Part shown: positions 1 to 12,245 of the stretch, piece after piece
How the letters are laid out: the number at the start of each line of letters is the position of its first letter
Numbering within the stretch: the first letter of the stretch is position 1
NCBI RefSeq assembly: GCF_036320965.1
Contig: NC_092269.1
Location: forward strand, 32,511,843-32,575,842
Source of the DNA: Panulirus ornatus
Taxonomy: Eukaryota; Arthropoda; Malacostraca; Decapoda; Palinuridae
Length of the DNA: 64,000 nt
Direction of reading: 5' to 3'
The notes under the pieces: generated by a model
What the model saw: only the letters and a program-made list of their open reading frames with translations
Database searches by the model: none
What the model was told of the DNA's origin: nothing
Position numbers and translations under genes: made by a program

Positions 1-424
1 AATATTCAAGCCTCTGCATGACCTTCACATGAGTCAAAATGATGTACAATGCTCCTCGCCTGACCTTATACATGATATACTCACGAAAAGGCCAACTGAC
101 GCTTGTTTACACATCCACCTCAACCTATCAGTCCCAAAGGCCAGCTCAAAATAATATACATCTCCATAACCTGGCGGTTCAAATGGGTAGCTTATAACAT
201 ACGTCATAATGTTTCAGTGTCTGGGTCGCTATGGAAGACTACACATATACTGAGGACAGGAGTGACGAAAAACCACACTATGGCGTTACGTATAAAGTGA
301 ATGAATGACACGATCCATCACCGTTACAGCTGGGACGATGATTTACACAAACTGTGATTGATATTCCGGGTCTGCATGTGGACGGCAGCGACCCTAACAC
401 TGTCATTGCCTCATAAAGCGTTAA

Positions 425-441
425 CCCCCCCCCCCCCCCCC
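425..441. repeat. poly-C tract
   Basis: A run of 17 cytosines, interrupted after its end by CTCCC. Confidence 0.9.
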
Positions 442-812
442 TCCCGTATTAGTCTACGTTGCCATAACTCATAAAATAATTGGGGAAAAGTGTGATAAAA
501 CAAAACCTAGAAGTAAGCTGACACCGGAAACTGGATATAAATCTTGAAGACGTCTGAACAGCAGAACACAATATCTACCAACGCGTCTCTTATTCTCCCG
601 GTCTATAAACACTTCCCAGATAATGTTCAGAAACGCTTCATAGCTGGGCTCGTGTTGTCGTACTTGGTTAAGGAGCCAAGTCCTTCGCTGAGCATTCGTG
701 AGGGAACACCTGTCCTTTACAACGACGGTTTACTAGTGTCACCCACATCAGCATGTGCTCAGTGTTTTAATACAACGTCTAAAAAGGTCTTGACGTAACC
801 ACACACATGCAC

Positions 813-814
<2 letters not shown>

Positions 815-859
<45 letters not shown>
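815..859. repeat. (AC)n microsatellite
   Basis: An uninterrupted AC dinucleotide run of about 45 bp. Confidence 0.97.
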
Positions 860-862
<3 letters not shown>

Positions 863-2836
863 GGAAAATAAAGAGCGAGGAAGACTATATGAACTTAGAA
901 TGAGACCTACGCAGACTCCGCGTTTGGTGAGGATGGGATACAGCAAAAAAGGTCTCGACAGGAACATTAAGTAGCTGAGATAAACTGCAAGAACGTCTGT
1001 GTGAGATGCACTTAGCAGTTTATGTCGTAGCTGTCACCAGAGGCCCACCTTAAGAACTTAAACTGTACAAGAAACAAACTGTTTGTAGACGATTACTGGA
1101 ATATCATTCAAATGTATGGAGAAGGAAATATTCAGCAAGTTGTTCACGCCGTATATCAGGCCAAAATCAGAATTATACTTCTCAAGTTTGGTCATTGCAC
1201 CAAGAGGAACACAAAGAACTAACCGAGAAGGTCTAGAGGAGGGCAAAAGAGTTGGTGCTAGAGTTACGAGAGCTAAGATACCTGGAGATATCAGAGACCA
1301 TAGATTCAACGAACAGATAAGTGTAAGTTGTAACTAGATGGCAAACCTAAATTTTCAAACCCGTTTCATAACACCAAAATGGGAGAAGTTCTTCAAAAGG
1401 TGCAAAGACAGAGCCATATAATCAAACTTCCATCCCAAGAAAAACTCTGCATTAAATAGTTCCGATGTCTGTCTGGCATAACAGCCTCTCCAAATGGTAC
1501 ACAGAGGAATGCAAAGAGCATCTGTCCCCTGATGTATATGGAGGATGCATGTGACAGTGAAAGAAAATCTACGCGGCCAGAAAAGAACAGCGAACATATG
1601 ACTTACGAGAAATGCCTGATACTCATGACATGGAATCATATGACGTCTTTCAAGGCTTATAAGATGTCGCAAAATGATATGTCACTGTCATGACATTAAC
1701 TCACGCAGACCCATCCTTGACAGTGGCATGACGTGGGTATTACCACCATCCCAAGCCAATGACAGGACAATCTACCACTCACCAGAGCTGTGAAACACGG
1801 GAGTTGACGTGGAGGGTCGCATGACTTCCCACTGACGCGCCTAATATGACTATTAATACACCAGGAACAACGGCGTAATTAACAAGACTACACCATTACA
1901 GGTGATGCTTACGCTACACGTCAATCGGCAATCCAATTAACGCTTTTAATGTTGCGCAACGCGTTTGATTAAATCTGAGATGACGAGATGCGAAAATGGG
2001 GTCGAGGCGACTACACACTCACACACTGATCCGATATACGGGGGTAGTACGGGTGCGTGAGGTCAGGGGAAGGGTGTGTGAGGTCAGTGGGGACACAGCC
2101 TGTGCCTGATAACACTGTCTGACCTTAGCGACTGTATGATGTCCAGTGATGAAAAATTAATTAACGTGCGGGTGTGTGAGCGCACTAAGTACACCAGTTG
2201 GTAGAATCAGTGCACGTTAAAGTCGTAATGCACATACATTGTAGTCGGTTAGAGCATAGGAGTGCATACAATGAGGTAATACAATCATATCATGAAGTAT
2301 GTCAAGCATAAGCTCTTCGTGACGTACCACGTCCGCGGTGTCCCGAGTACAACAGCAGCAGGCCACTCCCCAAGCTATACCACAGCACCAACACACCAGA
2401 GGTCCCTTCCCCCACACGAAGCCACTCTCCTAGAAAAGGCAAAACCACCCCATCCCACCTCCTCCCTCCTCTTGCTGGGGTAACTCGGTTAACTCTACTG
2501 TCAAGTACAACTTCTTCAGACAAAGGAAACTCTCATAAGTCAACCCATCCCGGAATCGACGACCATTTCCAGAGGGCACAACTTCTCCATCAAGACCAAC
2601 TCCTCCAGAACGGGAAACCACTAAAGATAGGCCGACCTGATCCATACAAGAGTGTGTCTGTAAGGCTTCTACAGCCACCCTTCCTTCTCCCCTCACACTG
2701 CGTCTGTGCAGGCTCAAGAGAACCCTGATGTAAGCCATCTAAACCCTCTATTTCAACTTTCTATCATAAGCTAAGAAAAAAAATAAGCCAAAATTTTGAA
2801 TTCTGTTTATTACTGAGCCACTGAGGAGGAGCCGGA

Positions 2837-2854
2837 ACACACACACACACACAC
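2837..2854. repeat. short (AC)n tract
   Basis: Nine AC units. Confidence 0.9.
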
Positions 2855-3179
2855 TGCTGATAAAGCGAAACTCGGTGCAAAGTCGATGAGCGACGGAACA
2901 CCTGAGGTGCCGTCGGAAGCGGTGATACAGTAGCAACACGTCGTGTCGTGCAGCTAAGCACCGGAGGGCAGTGAGCGCCACGTCCGTCCTCCAGTGCCAG
3001 GGATATACTTCTTCCACGGGATGACGTCACGTGCCTGCTGTCCCTCTCTCTTCTCATGTGGAAATTTGAGACAAACACATGTTGGTGTTCATACGGGTCC
3101 CACATAAGGCTCAGTCGGCAAGCTCCGCGTCTGTCTTCCTATACACCTCCCTCAAAACGGCTCCAGCGTAAAATCTTAC

Positions 3180-3306
3180 ATCCAGGTTCCTCATAAGGCC
3201 CTGTATACAGGTTCCTCATATACAGTTTTCTCATAAGTCACCGTAGGCAGTTTCCTCACAAGCCCTCAGGCATAGGTTTTCGTAATACCTCGTATACAGG
3301 TCATTC
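3180..3306. repeat. degenerate minisatellite, GGTTCCTCATA type
   Basis: Four to five imperfect units of roughly 25-30 bp built around CAGGTTCCTCATAaGGCC and GTATACAGGTT. The spacing is irregular and the last units are strongly diverged. Confidence 0.6.
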
Positions 3307-3319
3307 ATATAGGCAAACG

Positions 3320-3392
3320 GCTGTGCGCCGAAGCCGCCCCTGGGATTCGAACTCGTGTGGCCGTTTTGAGTAATGGTGAGCAACCACTAGCC

Positions 3393-3394
<2 letters not shown>
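3320..3394 (-). mobile_element. tRNA-derived SINE head (fragment)
   Basis: On the minus strand there is an A-box-like segment, TGGGCTAGTGGTTGCTCACC (3,375-3,394), followed about 30 bp later by a B box, AGTTCGAATCCC (3,342-3,353). This is the internal RNA polymerase III promoter layout of a tRNA-derived SINE. The segment cannot be folded into an intact tRNA cloverleaf, and its 5' side is replaced by a GT tract, so it is a repeat fragment and not a tRNA gene. Confidence 0.6.

Positions 3395-3434
<40 letters not shown>
3395..3434. repeat. (GT)n microsatellite
   Basis: A perfect GT run of about 40 bp that directly abuts the SINE-like A box. Confidence 0.97.
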
Positions 3435-3435
<1 letters not shown>

Positions 3436-3477
3436 CACGAGGATGAGAGTTCTGTTCGTTCGTCGCACGTGAGGACA

Positions 3478-3612
3478 GTATGGAGACAGACTGTCACCGA
3501 GGGAGACAGGGTGGAGACAGATTGTCACCAGTGGAGACAGGCTGGAGACAAAATGTCATGGTGGAGACAGGAGTGAGACGGACTGTCACCCGTGGAGACA
3601 GACTGCCGCCAG
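3478..3612. repeat. minisatellite, TGGAGACAGACTGTCACC type
   Basis: Four units of about 30-34 bp, each with GTGGAGACAG followed by gactGTCACC. Substitutions and small indels separate the units. Confidence 0.75.
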
Positions 3613-3689
3613 CAGACACAGTTGCAGCGCTCACTTTAGACGCCTTATGCCAGCGTTGATCTGGGCCCTGACCTACAGCCGGTAACATG

Positions 3690-3890
3690 AGAACCATGTC
3701 TACACAACCGTTGCAATGACACTTCCATGGTCTACAATGTGCAACGTTTACATAGGAGTTGCAATGACACTTCCATGGTCGGCAATGTGCAGTGCTGACA
3801 CGGGCATTTCAATGACATTTTCAGAGTCTGGAAGAAAGTTTACACAGGTACTGCAATGGCATACCCAGAGCCTGGGTTCGGCGATATTCT
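3690..3890. repeat. 48-bp tandem repeat, about 4 units
   Basis: The string TTGCAATGACacTTCCATGG recurs at 3,711 and 3,759 and, diverged, at about 3,807 and 3,851, giving a period of 48 bp. Because 48 is divisible by three, the array keeps a 115-codon plus-strand frame open (3,716-4,063). I regard that frame as a by-product of the period. Confidence 0.75.
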
Positions 3891-4914
3891 TTGCCTTTAA
3901 AATACGCCGGGGATCAGAAGGAAGGTGTACCTCTGTGACCATATACGTAACCATAGCTTTGGCCACGATCTTCAACGGCTTCCACTTCTCCGTTCAGACT
4001 GTCTTGCGGTCGTCCCCTGTCTCGCTGATGAGAGCCAGCCGGTCCCAGAACGGCACCAGCTAGCAGGCAAGGTAGGCCACAAGACAGACGATCTAGAACG
4101 TAGAGATGGAGACCCCTCGAGGATCGCGACCACAGTCACATTGACCTGACAGTCGAGGAAGTACACCTTTATTTTAAGTTGGCCTTCGGCGTTCAAGATC
4201 GTGTCCAGGCACACCTTGGTTAAGTTTTATAACCCAGTCAGTTCTGTTTCCTGCCATTAACGATTTACAATCTTGTGTCTTTACATTAGAATGAATATTA
4301 TTGGGCGCTTCAGCATCCCATCACATGTAACTCACCCTGAACGACATTTTACACCCGAGTCGAACACCGTAATCGGTGTTCGCCTGTTTAGTCTAGTCGT
4401 GGCTTACCCAAATAGCAAGTCTTACTGTATATGTTTGTATCAAATATAATTTCCGTATCCTAAGACAGCAGGTGCATGAATAACCTATCTTATTACATAT
4501 CATGATCAGGAGGTCAATGTGTCTTTTAAGGAAGTCCCTGTTGAAATGAGATCAATTCTCTGTTCGTAATGATGGTCGTGTTAACGTACTTTCAGGCTTA
4601 TACAACCCTTACTGAGGCCTGACCATTTCTGTTACGTCCTTCTTTCCTTGAACAGCTGAGCTGTGGAATTCTCTTTCCTCCTTTCGCCTTTCCCTCTTTC
4701 CTTCTCTCTGAGAGTCAGGTCTACAAACATCTGGGAAGTCCTCTGACTGATTTCTACATTCTTCCATCTTTTTTCCCTCTTCAACCCAAGATGACTTTAA
4801 CTGGAGAATGTTTAGCCAATGCCATGCCACTCGCAACGGAAGATAAGCGCTGGGCTTTGAAGAAACTGCATGAATTTACGAAGCAGTTTAAACACCGTAA
4901 CTACCACACGTCAG

Positions 4915-4938
4915 TTGTGTGTGTGTGTGTCTGTGTGT
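4915..4938. repeat. interrupted (GT)n tract
   Basis: GT dinucleotides with one GTCT interruption. Confidence 0.85.
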
Positions 4939-5310
4939 GCCCCGTCTGTCTGTAGGTACGAATGTTTGCTTTCGTTACGTAAGTCACAAGGATCTAGTTC
5001 TGCATTAAGCACATACGAAATCAACGACCGTCAGAAGGATCAAAGCTGACTTATGTTTATTTCCCTCTCAACATGAAGTCATATCTCAAGTGTTGTTGGT
5101 GAATGACTTACAAAGTTAAGTGTATCGACCGACTTGGTCCGACGCTGTCAAGTACTCTCCTTAAACACATGGCACAGGCGTGTTCTGTATAGACGTCTCG
5201 CATGACATAAGCATTGCATAACCACATCATCTGACCGTTCCAAACCTCAGTATATAATGGGGAATGTGTGGGGAAAACAAAGAAACACTAAACCAGAATA
5301 TTATGGACGT

Positions 5311-5347
<37 letters not shown>
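5311..5347. repeat. (GT)n microsatellite
   Basis: A perfect GT run of about 37 bp. Confidence 0.97.
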
Positions 5348-5349
<2 letters not shown>

Positions 5350-5983
5350 ACAGAAACGACAGAATCGCCGCTGCGATGATAATTTTCCGGGACGATAGAT
5401 ACACAACACGTAAAAATCTGACACATTACACCATCTGTCTCCACCTGATGGGTCGCCGACCACTGAGAGGGACGATGAATCTCAAGATCTGAATGAGAGC
5501 CTGACACTCGACCACTGTACGTGGTACGGGCTTTGGTTTCGGTAACATCCTACACGACGCCCCGAGTCGACCTGTGCCGATGAGGCCATTGTTCGTTCCT
5601 TCCCCACGCTACTCTGCAAAGGCGAAGGAAAGGCACAGAGGCGAATGACGTGCGGTACTTGCTCCGGTGTTGAGGATGGGGAAGGCGAGGGGGGGATGAG
5701 GTATCGGTGACTGGACGGCAATACGTGTCGAGAATAAATGAGGTGAGGCTGCGCACAGGATGACGGCTGACGGTACATGATGAGGTGTGTTGGTTTATAG
5801 ACAGATGCCTCACGGGCGTGTGTGTGTTGCTGGTGCAAGAATGCCTCCTGCATGCTACTTGCATTGCAGGAATGTTCACAGGTGTGTTGCGCGGCGAAAT
5901 GTGTTCCCCATGAGTGTGATTATCATTTGTGGTTTGTATTTGTGTGTTAAGGGGAGAGAGTACAACACTTGCGTCGCCCCGTT

Positions 5984-5985
<2 letters not shown>

Positions 5986-6024
<39 letters not shown>
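5986..6024. repeat. (GT)n microsatellite
   Basis: A perfect GT run of about 39 bp. Confidence 0.97.
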
Positions 6025-6026
<2 letters not shown>

Positions 6027-6904
6027 GGAACTGACTGTGTATTCAGCTGGGTAGGTGTATGTAAAGGCAAGGCGATTGTGTACGGAGGAGGATGGATGTG
6101 GGTCCTTACGCAGATGCAGTAGGCTCAGATATACAAGAAGGTGAGATCCACTCAGTGCGACCACAGGGAAGGCTTGACAAGAGGTAAGACAGAGGGTACG
6201 GTGATGGAAGGGTCGAGTGCAACATGAAGGCACTAAGCTCGTGCGTCAAAGCCAAATAAGGTCAGGGACGCAAGTGTAATACGTACATTAATGTGAGCCA
6301 GTCAGGCAGCCGGCCGACGCAATGCCCGGTCACCATAATCTCACTACATACTAAAGAGAATACACAACAGAAATTATTCACGAGCTAATCCAAGTTTACT
6401 CTGTCATAATTCTCTCGACAGATTAGCCGCTTGCAACCGGAGATGGCCTTTCTGCAAGGCTCTGCTAATACAATCTGCATTACACTTAGCACACCCAAGA
6501 TATACTTCACTAAATGAAATACAGACACGTTCCGTTTGTGCGTCCGTATCAAGGTACAGTTCTAACCAATATAAAGCACTTATCTCTATGCAAAAATACA
6601 CCAAAAATCACCAAATAATCAAGTACAGAAAACATTCTTAGCTTAAATGACTTCTACACAGGCCGCAAACATAATAAAAGTACATGTTATCTTACAATTA
6701 ACTTTATTACCTGAAGAAGGTGTTAAAGAGGTTTTTTAGTTAGTCGATATACTTGCTTGACGATGAAAAATCTATTGAACCTGACTGTTCCATGGGCCCA
6801 GAGGCCAAATCACCAACCCTGACTTCTGCTGTGACATCAGGACGATAACTGCTGACGCAATCTACTTTAACGCCGACCAAACTTGCCGGTATTAAGACCT
6901 AGAG

Positions 6905-6957
<53 letters not shown>
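6905..6957. repeat. (AC)n microsatellite
   Basis: A perfect AC run of about 52 bp. Confidence 0.97.
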
Positions 6958-6959
<2 letters not shown>

Positions 6960-8279
6960 GAAAAACACGCACTTGCCTCACAGACACAAGCATACACATG
7001 AAGGAAAAAAAAGACAAACTCAGCTCTCATCACTTCCTCACCTACCCAAGCCTCCCTAGCTTGATCTTTCTCCTTCACCAGGACACAATGAGACATTACC
7101 AGCAAATGTGCAGAGTGGGCATGCAAGATCATGCTATGTGCCTGTGTGCTGAATACACCAAACACTCAGCCCACCTTTGTGACTTGCAACACCGACTCAT
7201 CAACGTACATGAATCTACTGACCCAGCTTGTAATGTGTGAGTGTGTGTGGGTGTATCTAGGTAATGGAAAAATGAGGGTATCTGTCCATCTCTGTGACCT
7301 ACCTCCTGTTCACGTACATTTTCATAACAGTGCACGCGCGAGCCTAGCAAGTGCCAGTAACGTCTAGCCCACGACATACCACGTGGAGAGGTAAATAAAG
7401 TAATTAACCCGAGTGGAGTGAACGTACAAAAGCACCTATACTGAGGCGTTCAGCACAATGACCCTTCAGACTCGTGTCTCCACGCAATGTCTGGACCAGG
7501 AGGAGGTTACTGCATCATCTCTCACGACGGCCACCTCCAGCCGCCGGAGATCCCTCGTCCCCGAGTTGCAGTTTGCCATCACACCTGCATCGAGCCGATC
7601 TGAACTCCTGCGGTCCAGTACAAGAACAGTCCCATCATAACCAATGCGAACATCAGTATTTAGTGAACTACATATCAACCTCCATCTCTGTATTTCTGTG
7701 TTCAACTTGCTTCTGTATCCCCTTGTTTACTGTTGAATGTACTGTCTTTATAATCATATAGTCAGCCTCAGATTGCACTGTTAGTCTAACAAAAAGTTAA
7801 TTTATCATTAACAGCAATATCTTTACCATCATAATCATCATTATTAGGCACAAGTATAAGCACACTAGCACAAAGGCCAACACATGTGCTCCACTATCTC
7901 TCGCTCCCTTCGCTCCTTCCAAGCCGGCCTGATCTATTACCAAGGAGATCAATGCCCCCCAACAAGTACCACGTCGCCATTTCCTTACCGAATATATATA
8001 CACTTTGCCCAAGCCTCCCCGTGACTCATCTCGCACCAAAACCCACATCCATCGAAGCATTTCTGAACCAAATACAACAAAAGGCACAGTCTTCCTTATA
8101 AAATAAATACGGAGAGACAGGAATGTATGTATAGTGTGTGGCTTCACCAAGTTGTTGACAGCTAGCTGACACGAGCCGGACTGAGCGTACGGGGTCGCTG
8201 CTGCTGCTCCTCCAACCTACGAATAATTCGTTTGTTCGCAAATTCGTGCCTGTATTTCAAGACCCGCTGTTATCGGATG

Positions 8280-8438
8280 CGTTATCTTGTTCATACTTAG
8301 CTTTGAACACCCATCGCTAGCATCGAAACTCACCTTTCACTGATCCGTATGTGTTCCATGTGTGCGAGATACCCATCGCGAGCTAATTTCCAGCCATCAC
8401 CAACGGTAGCGGGTAAGTTTCACTTATCTGTGACTCTC

Positions 8439-8489
<51 letters not shown>

Positions 8490-8880
8490 CTATTGCCGGC
8501 GTAAAGGTTTCATTATCTAAAACGGATATCCAACACCGGGGATCCAATACCCGCTCACCACCTGCACTTTGTTACGAGACGCTTGTGAAGGTGTATCCAT
8601 CATACCTCTGTGTTTCATTTATATGACAGCAACTCAACGGAGTTTCAATCATCCATGACTTGAGAAAACAGTCGTCAGCGTATATATTAATCGTTTAAAA
8701 TGTACATATTCATCGCTGGAGGGAGTTTCAATTAGCTGTGACGGGCGTTCACCGTCAACGGACGTTTCAACTATCATCTCTCGCCTTTTCAAATTTTCTG
8801 GGACTCAAATTAATTATCAATTCCGAGCTGATATCTTTTTTTTATTTTCTACAATATATCTAAAGCTAAATGTGATTAAA
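8280..8880. repeat. degenerate minisatellite, TTTCAATTATCCAT type
   Basis: Loosely spaced units of about 25-35 bp share TTTCAatTATCcaT or close variants (for example GGAGTTTCAATCATCCATGAC and GGAGTTTCAATTAGCTGTGAC). The same motif family returns at 13.1-13.8 kb. A (TA)n tract interrupts this array. Confidence 0.45.
8441..8485. repeat. (TA)n microsatellite
   Basis: A perfect TA run of about 45 bp. Confidence 0.97.
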
Positions 8881-9301
8881 TGATTTAAGACTCAGATATC
8901 CACATCTGGCGAAGCATTTCAAAGGCCTGTTGCTGTGACGTCTTTCTCAACAGGATATAACATCATTAGTCTTAGATATCTAGAAATCTGCCGGCATGCA
9001 TGTCATACCAGCTGACTCTTTTACATGATGATGGCTCCAGCCACGGACAAAAGTCTACACCAAGGCCGGGCCCTAATCAAAACAAAGAGAGAATTAGAAA
9101 ACGGAAAAAATAAAAGAGAGAGTACTAATTTTTGAGAAAGTAAAACAAAAAAAAAAACTTTTGAAGATCCCTCCCTGCTGTCATACTTCGCTCTTAATTC
9201 ATCATCTCACGTATGACTCGCTCTTATACTTGGGATTTCTTTTATATGAAATGAGACGGTAAAAGCAACTGAATGCTCAAATAAAGGCCACACCATTAAT
9301 G

Positions 9302-9302
<1 letters not shown>

Positions 9303-9358
<56 letters not shown>
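9303..9358. repeat. (TA)n microsatellite, probable SINE tail
   Basis: A perfect TA run of about 56 bp at the 3' side of a minus-strand tRNA-derived SINE. Confidence 0.95.
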
Positions 9359-9360
<2 letters not shown>

Positions 9361-9535
9361 CTCCAAGGTTTTACCAGGTAGCAATTTCATCAACCAGTCC
9401 CCAAGGGATGACGAACAGCTGGGTTGACTGTAAACAGACTTCCGCGACCACGATTCCAACCTTTGCGGGCTTGAAATGTGCCGGCCCGTGAATGCGTTGC
9501 GGCCAGCAACTCTGCCGCTACACCACGGACGTCCA
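9359..9535 (-). mobile_element. tRNA-derived SINE with (TA)n tail
   Basis: On the minus strand the segment starts with CCGTGGTGTAGCGGCAGAG, an A-box-like sequence (about 9,509-9,527). After about 50 bp comes GGTTGGAATCGTGG, a B-box-like sequence (about 9,448-9,461) that deviates from GGTTCGAATC at two positions. About 90 bp of unrelated body follows and ends in a (TA)n run. This matches a tRNA-derived SINE, and the B-box changes suggest an old, inactive copy. Confidence 0.6.
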
Positions 9536-10035
9536 TACCTGTATTTCTTGCTTCACATGCCTCACTGTCATGTTCCCTGATCCCTCTCAGCACAATGGTA
9601 TGATCATTGAGTATAACTGGCTTGACCTTTAACCTTAAATGTCCTCGTCAAAGGTGTCATTATACACAAGGGTCACACCGACACGTCGTGCTCCAGTCAT
9701 ACCGTCGTGTTTACGTGGTTACTACGAAAAAAAAGGGTCTCACCGAGTTGTGTAAGTTATAATAATTTAAAAGTCTTATCGTATATGTTCCAAATCATAT
9801 TACCGCCTGGAGTAACTTAGGTTCCTGAGCGGCGGCATCACCACCTAGTCTACTCCCATGACGTGTGACTTGGCTAACAGCCCCTCCTTCTCCCCCACAC
9901 CCGTGTTCCTCTTGGGTGTACCCTGGACGCATCTGCGTGACGTCTGCCTGTGGTAGGTACCCGTCTGAGAGCGAGTGTTGTTGACAGGCTCCACTGCGAT
10001 AATGAGGACTCTCACTAACGAACCAGCTGCTGGCA

Positions 10036-10104
10036 GAGGTAGGTAGGTAGGTAGATAGACAGATAGATAGATAGATAGATAGATAGACAGATAGATAGAT
10101 AGAC
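10036..10104. repeat. (GGTA)n(GATA)n tetranucleotide repeat
   Basis: A run of GGTA units grades into GATA units with GACA variants. Confidence 0.93.
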
Positions 10105-10251
10105 AAACATAGTTATTGAAAGACAGACTGACAAACAAGAAGACACTGGTCTACTGACAGACATCTGGGACGGGTAAATTTGGCATTAGATAAATATCAA
10201 CAAATTACGTTATCATGTAACTAACAATAAATCCAATAGAAATGGATAACT

Positions 10252-10256
<5 letters not shown>

Positions 10257-10316
<60 letters not shown>
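10257..10316. repeat. (GA)n microsatellite
   Basis: A perfect GA run of about 60 bp. Confidence 0.97.
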
Positions 10317-10319
<3 letters not shown>

Positions 10320-10448
10320 AATTCGCTGAACTTGGACCCTAAATCTTCTGAAACGTCCAGAAATTCCTGTATGAAGTCTTGGAGTGGCTGGAATCCCATC
10401 AAACTAGTTCTTTTAAACGTAAGAAAAAAAATTACACACACTCAGATG

Positions 10449-10488
10449 GATGGTTGGATAGATAGATAGATAGATAGATAGACAGACA
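10449..10488. repeat. (GATA)n tetranucleotide repeat
   Basis: Six to eight GATA units with GGTT and GACA variants at the ends. Confidence 0.9.
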
Positions 10489-10592
10489 AAGAGACGCGTC
10501 TAATGGAAATAAGTTTATCAATTGCTGCCAAGGGCTGGAAATCTCTCTCTCAAATAAAATACAACGAATAAAGAAGTGTAGAAAAATATGAG

Positions 10593-10608
10593 GCGGGGGG
10601 GGGGGGGG
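10593..10608. repeat. poly-G tract
   Basis: A run of about 15 guanines after GAGGC. Confidence 0.85.
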
Positions 10609-10968
10609 TGTTAGAAGGGAGAGTCTTTGCAAAAATACAGGATGTGGCAATTCATACACGATATAGTAATAATCAATGTTCGCCATGGTTAGAACGGGCC
10701 GTTCCTGTGACGCACTATGTGTCTGCGTTTGTGCATATGTGAGTGAATGTGTGTGTGCGTGCGACTCCGTAACTGATCTGTCTTCGTAACTACCATCGGT
10801 GACTGTAAGGAGAGAACTACCTCCCTGTTAATGTAAGGGATGCCATCCCTTCATGTCCTATTTCTGAACGGAGAGGTTGTAACGTTTTCCGACGCCATCA
10901 GCATTTACCGCAACACTCAAGTCTCTTCCGTCTCTTCCCTGACTCTTAACCTCTCGTCACGACATTCC

Positions 10969-11046
<78 letters not shown>
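10969..11046. repeat. compound (TG)n(AG)n microsatellite
   Basis: About 20 bp of TG followed directly by about 58 bp of AG. Confidence 0.96.
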
Positions 11047-11050
<4 letters not shown>

Positions 11051-12019
11051 ATACCAACCGATCTTCTCTCTTATCGAGTCAACAGTTTTCTATCAAGCAA
11101 CGTAACTTAGCACGCTGCGACTAGTTCACCGTCCCGACTCACACACATGATCAACCAATAAACACCCAAGATCTACAACTATAAATTCTTCTCAATCGCG
11201 TCCATAACCTGCAAACAACAAACACAAACACATTGTCTCCTGAAGCCAACCCTGCCGTCGTCTCTGCCGCAAGGAAGAACAAGAATACTGGAAGAATGAC
11301 GCGCAACAGTCGATCGGTCTACGTCATATGCAGAGGGGGAAAAAAAAACAAGAGAAATGAATGGAGTAGCCTCCTCCCCCTCCACCATCACTCCCCCACC
11401 ACCACCCTTACCAACCCGAGGGACTAACCGGTACCCTCCATAAATGGCAACACCCCCTACCACCCCCACCCCACAACCCCTACCACCGCACCTACCCGAA
11501 AACTCTCGCACTTCTGGCACGTCCGCCGCTGCAGTGCACGGTAAATGGCGTCAACAAGCCTGTTTCCCAATATCATCAGAGTACACACACACTTTACCCC
11601 GCATTCAGCGGTTAGGTTAAATTATCATTTGTTCAGTCGTGTTAAGATTAAAGCAAGACTGACGGAGACTTGTGTTCCGGCTAACTAAATAGGGACTTTA
11701 AAAAATACGACCAGGTATCTCCTTGACCCTGAACTTAACCTTGAAAATGAAGCCGGCGTCGCCCAACTACCATACACTGCGTTCACCATACACACACACA
11801 CACACACAACCACCGCCAGGCCCGCCTACACGCCCGCCTGACCATCCTGATTAATGATATTTCTGGCCGCCTTAGTGAAGGCGAGATCGTTAGTGGAGGC
11901 AGGAGATGGGGTGCTGGAGGAGGGAGGAATGGACGTGTTGTGTGCTGTTTGGTGACTACCATGTGCTGCTGCCCGTCAAACGGCTTCCGCATACTTTACT
12001 GCCTCGCCTGCGACTAATG

Positions 12020-12245
12020 CTGCAAGACTGCACATCTGTGTGTTTGCCGGTCTACCAGACGCAATTACTGCAACAGACCAAGGCTGCACACGAGAATGTT
12101 TGTCTGTCTGCCGGACACAATTACTGCAACAGTGCAAGACTGCACATGTGTGTGTTTGTCAGTCTACCAGACGCAATTACTGCAAGGCTGCACATAAGAC
12201 TTGTATGTCTGTCTGCTAGACACAATACTGCAACATTGCTGGCCT
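12020..12245. repeat. 56-bp tandem repeat, 4 units
   Basis: GACgCAATTACTGCAA starts at about 12,058, 12,114, 12,170 and (in diverged form) 12,219, giving a period of 56, 56 and 49 bp. Each unit also contains GCTGCACA and GTtTGTCtGTCTgCC. The 129-codon plus-strand frame across it (11,906-12,295) has no other support. Confidence 0.8.

Larger units (their letters stand above)
1..3179. other. Left-edge span without a supported gene
   Basis: Apart from the simple tracts listed separately, I see no reading frame with protein-like composition, no convincing splice-site pair and no recognisable transposon. The longest frames are about 100 codons on the minus strand and are low in complexity or overlap an AC tract. 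Confidence 0.6.
3891..8279. other. Gene-free span with scattered GT/AC tracts
   Basis: Outside the listed microsatellites there is no supported gene. A 227-codon minus-strand frame (5,550-6,233) runs through the complement of a GT tract, reads as Thr-His repeats, and lacks domain-like sequence on either side. Confidence 0.55.
9536..12019. other. Gene-free span rich in GATA and GA tracts
   Basis: Holds only the simple tracts listed here and unremarkable sequence. A 113-codon minus-strand frame (11,179-11,520) is Gly/Val-rich and has no recognisable motif. Confidence 0.55.

Noticed and set aside
3180..3890. CRISPR-like spacing of short repeats
   Set aside because: Units are contiguous and diverged without unique spacers of constant length; the context is eukaryotic, so these are minisatellites.
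5550..6233. A 227-codon minus-strand frame
   Set aside because: It runs through a GT tract as Thr-His repeats, has no domain-like sequence, and its ends coincide with no splice or start signals.
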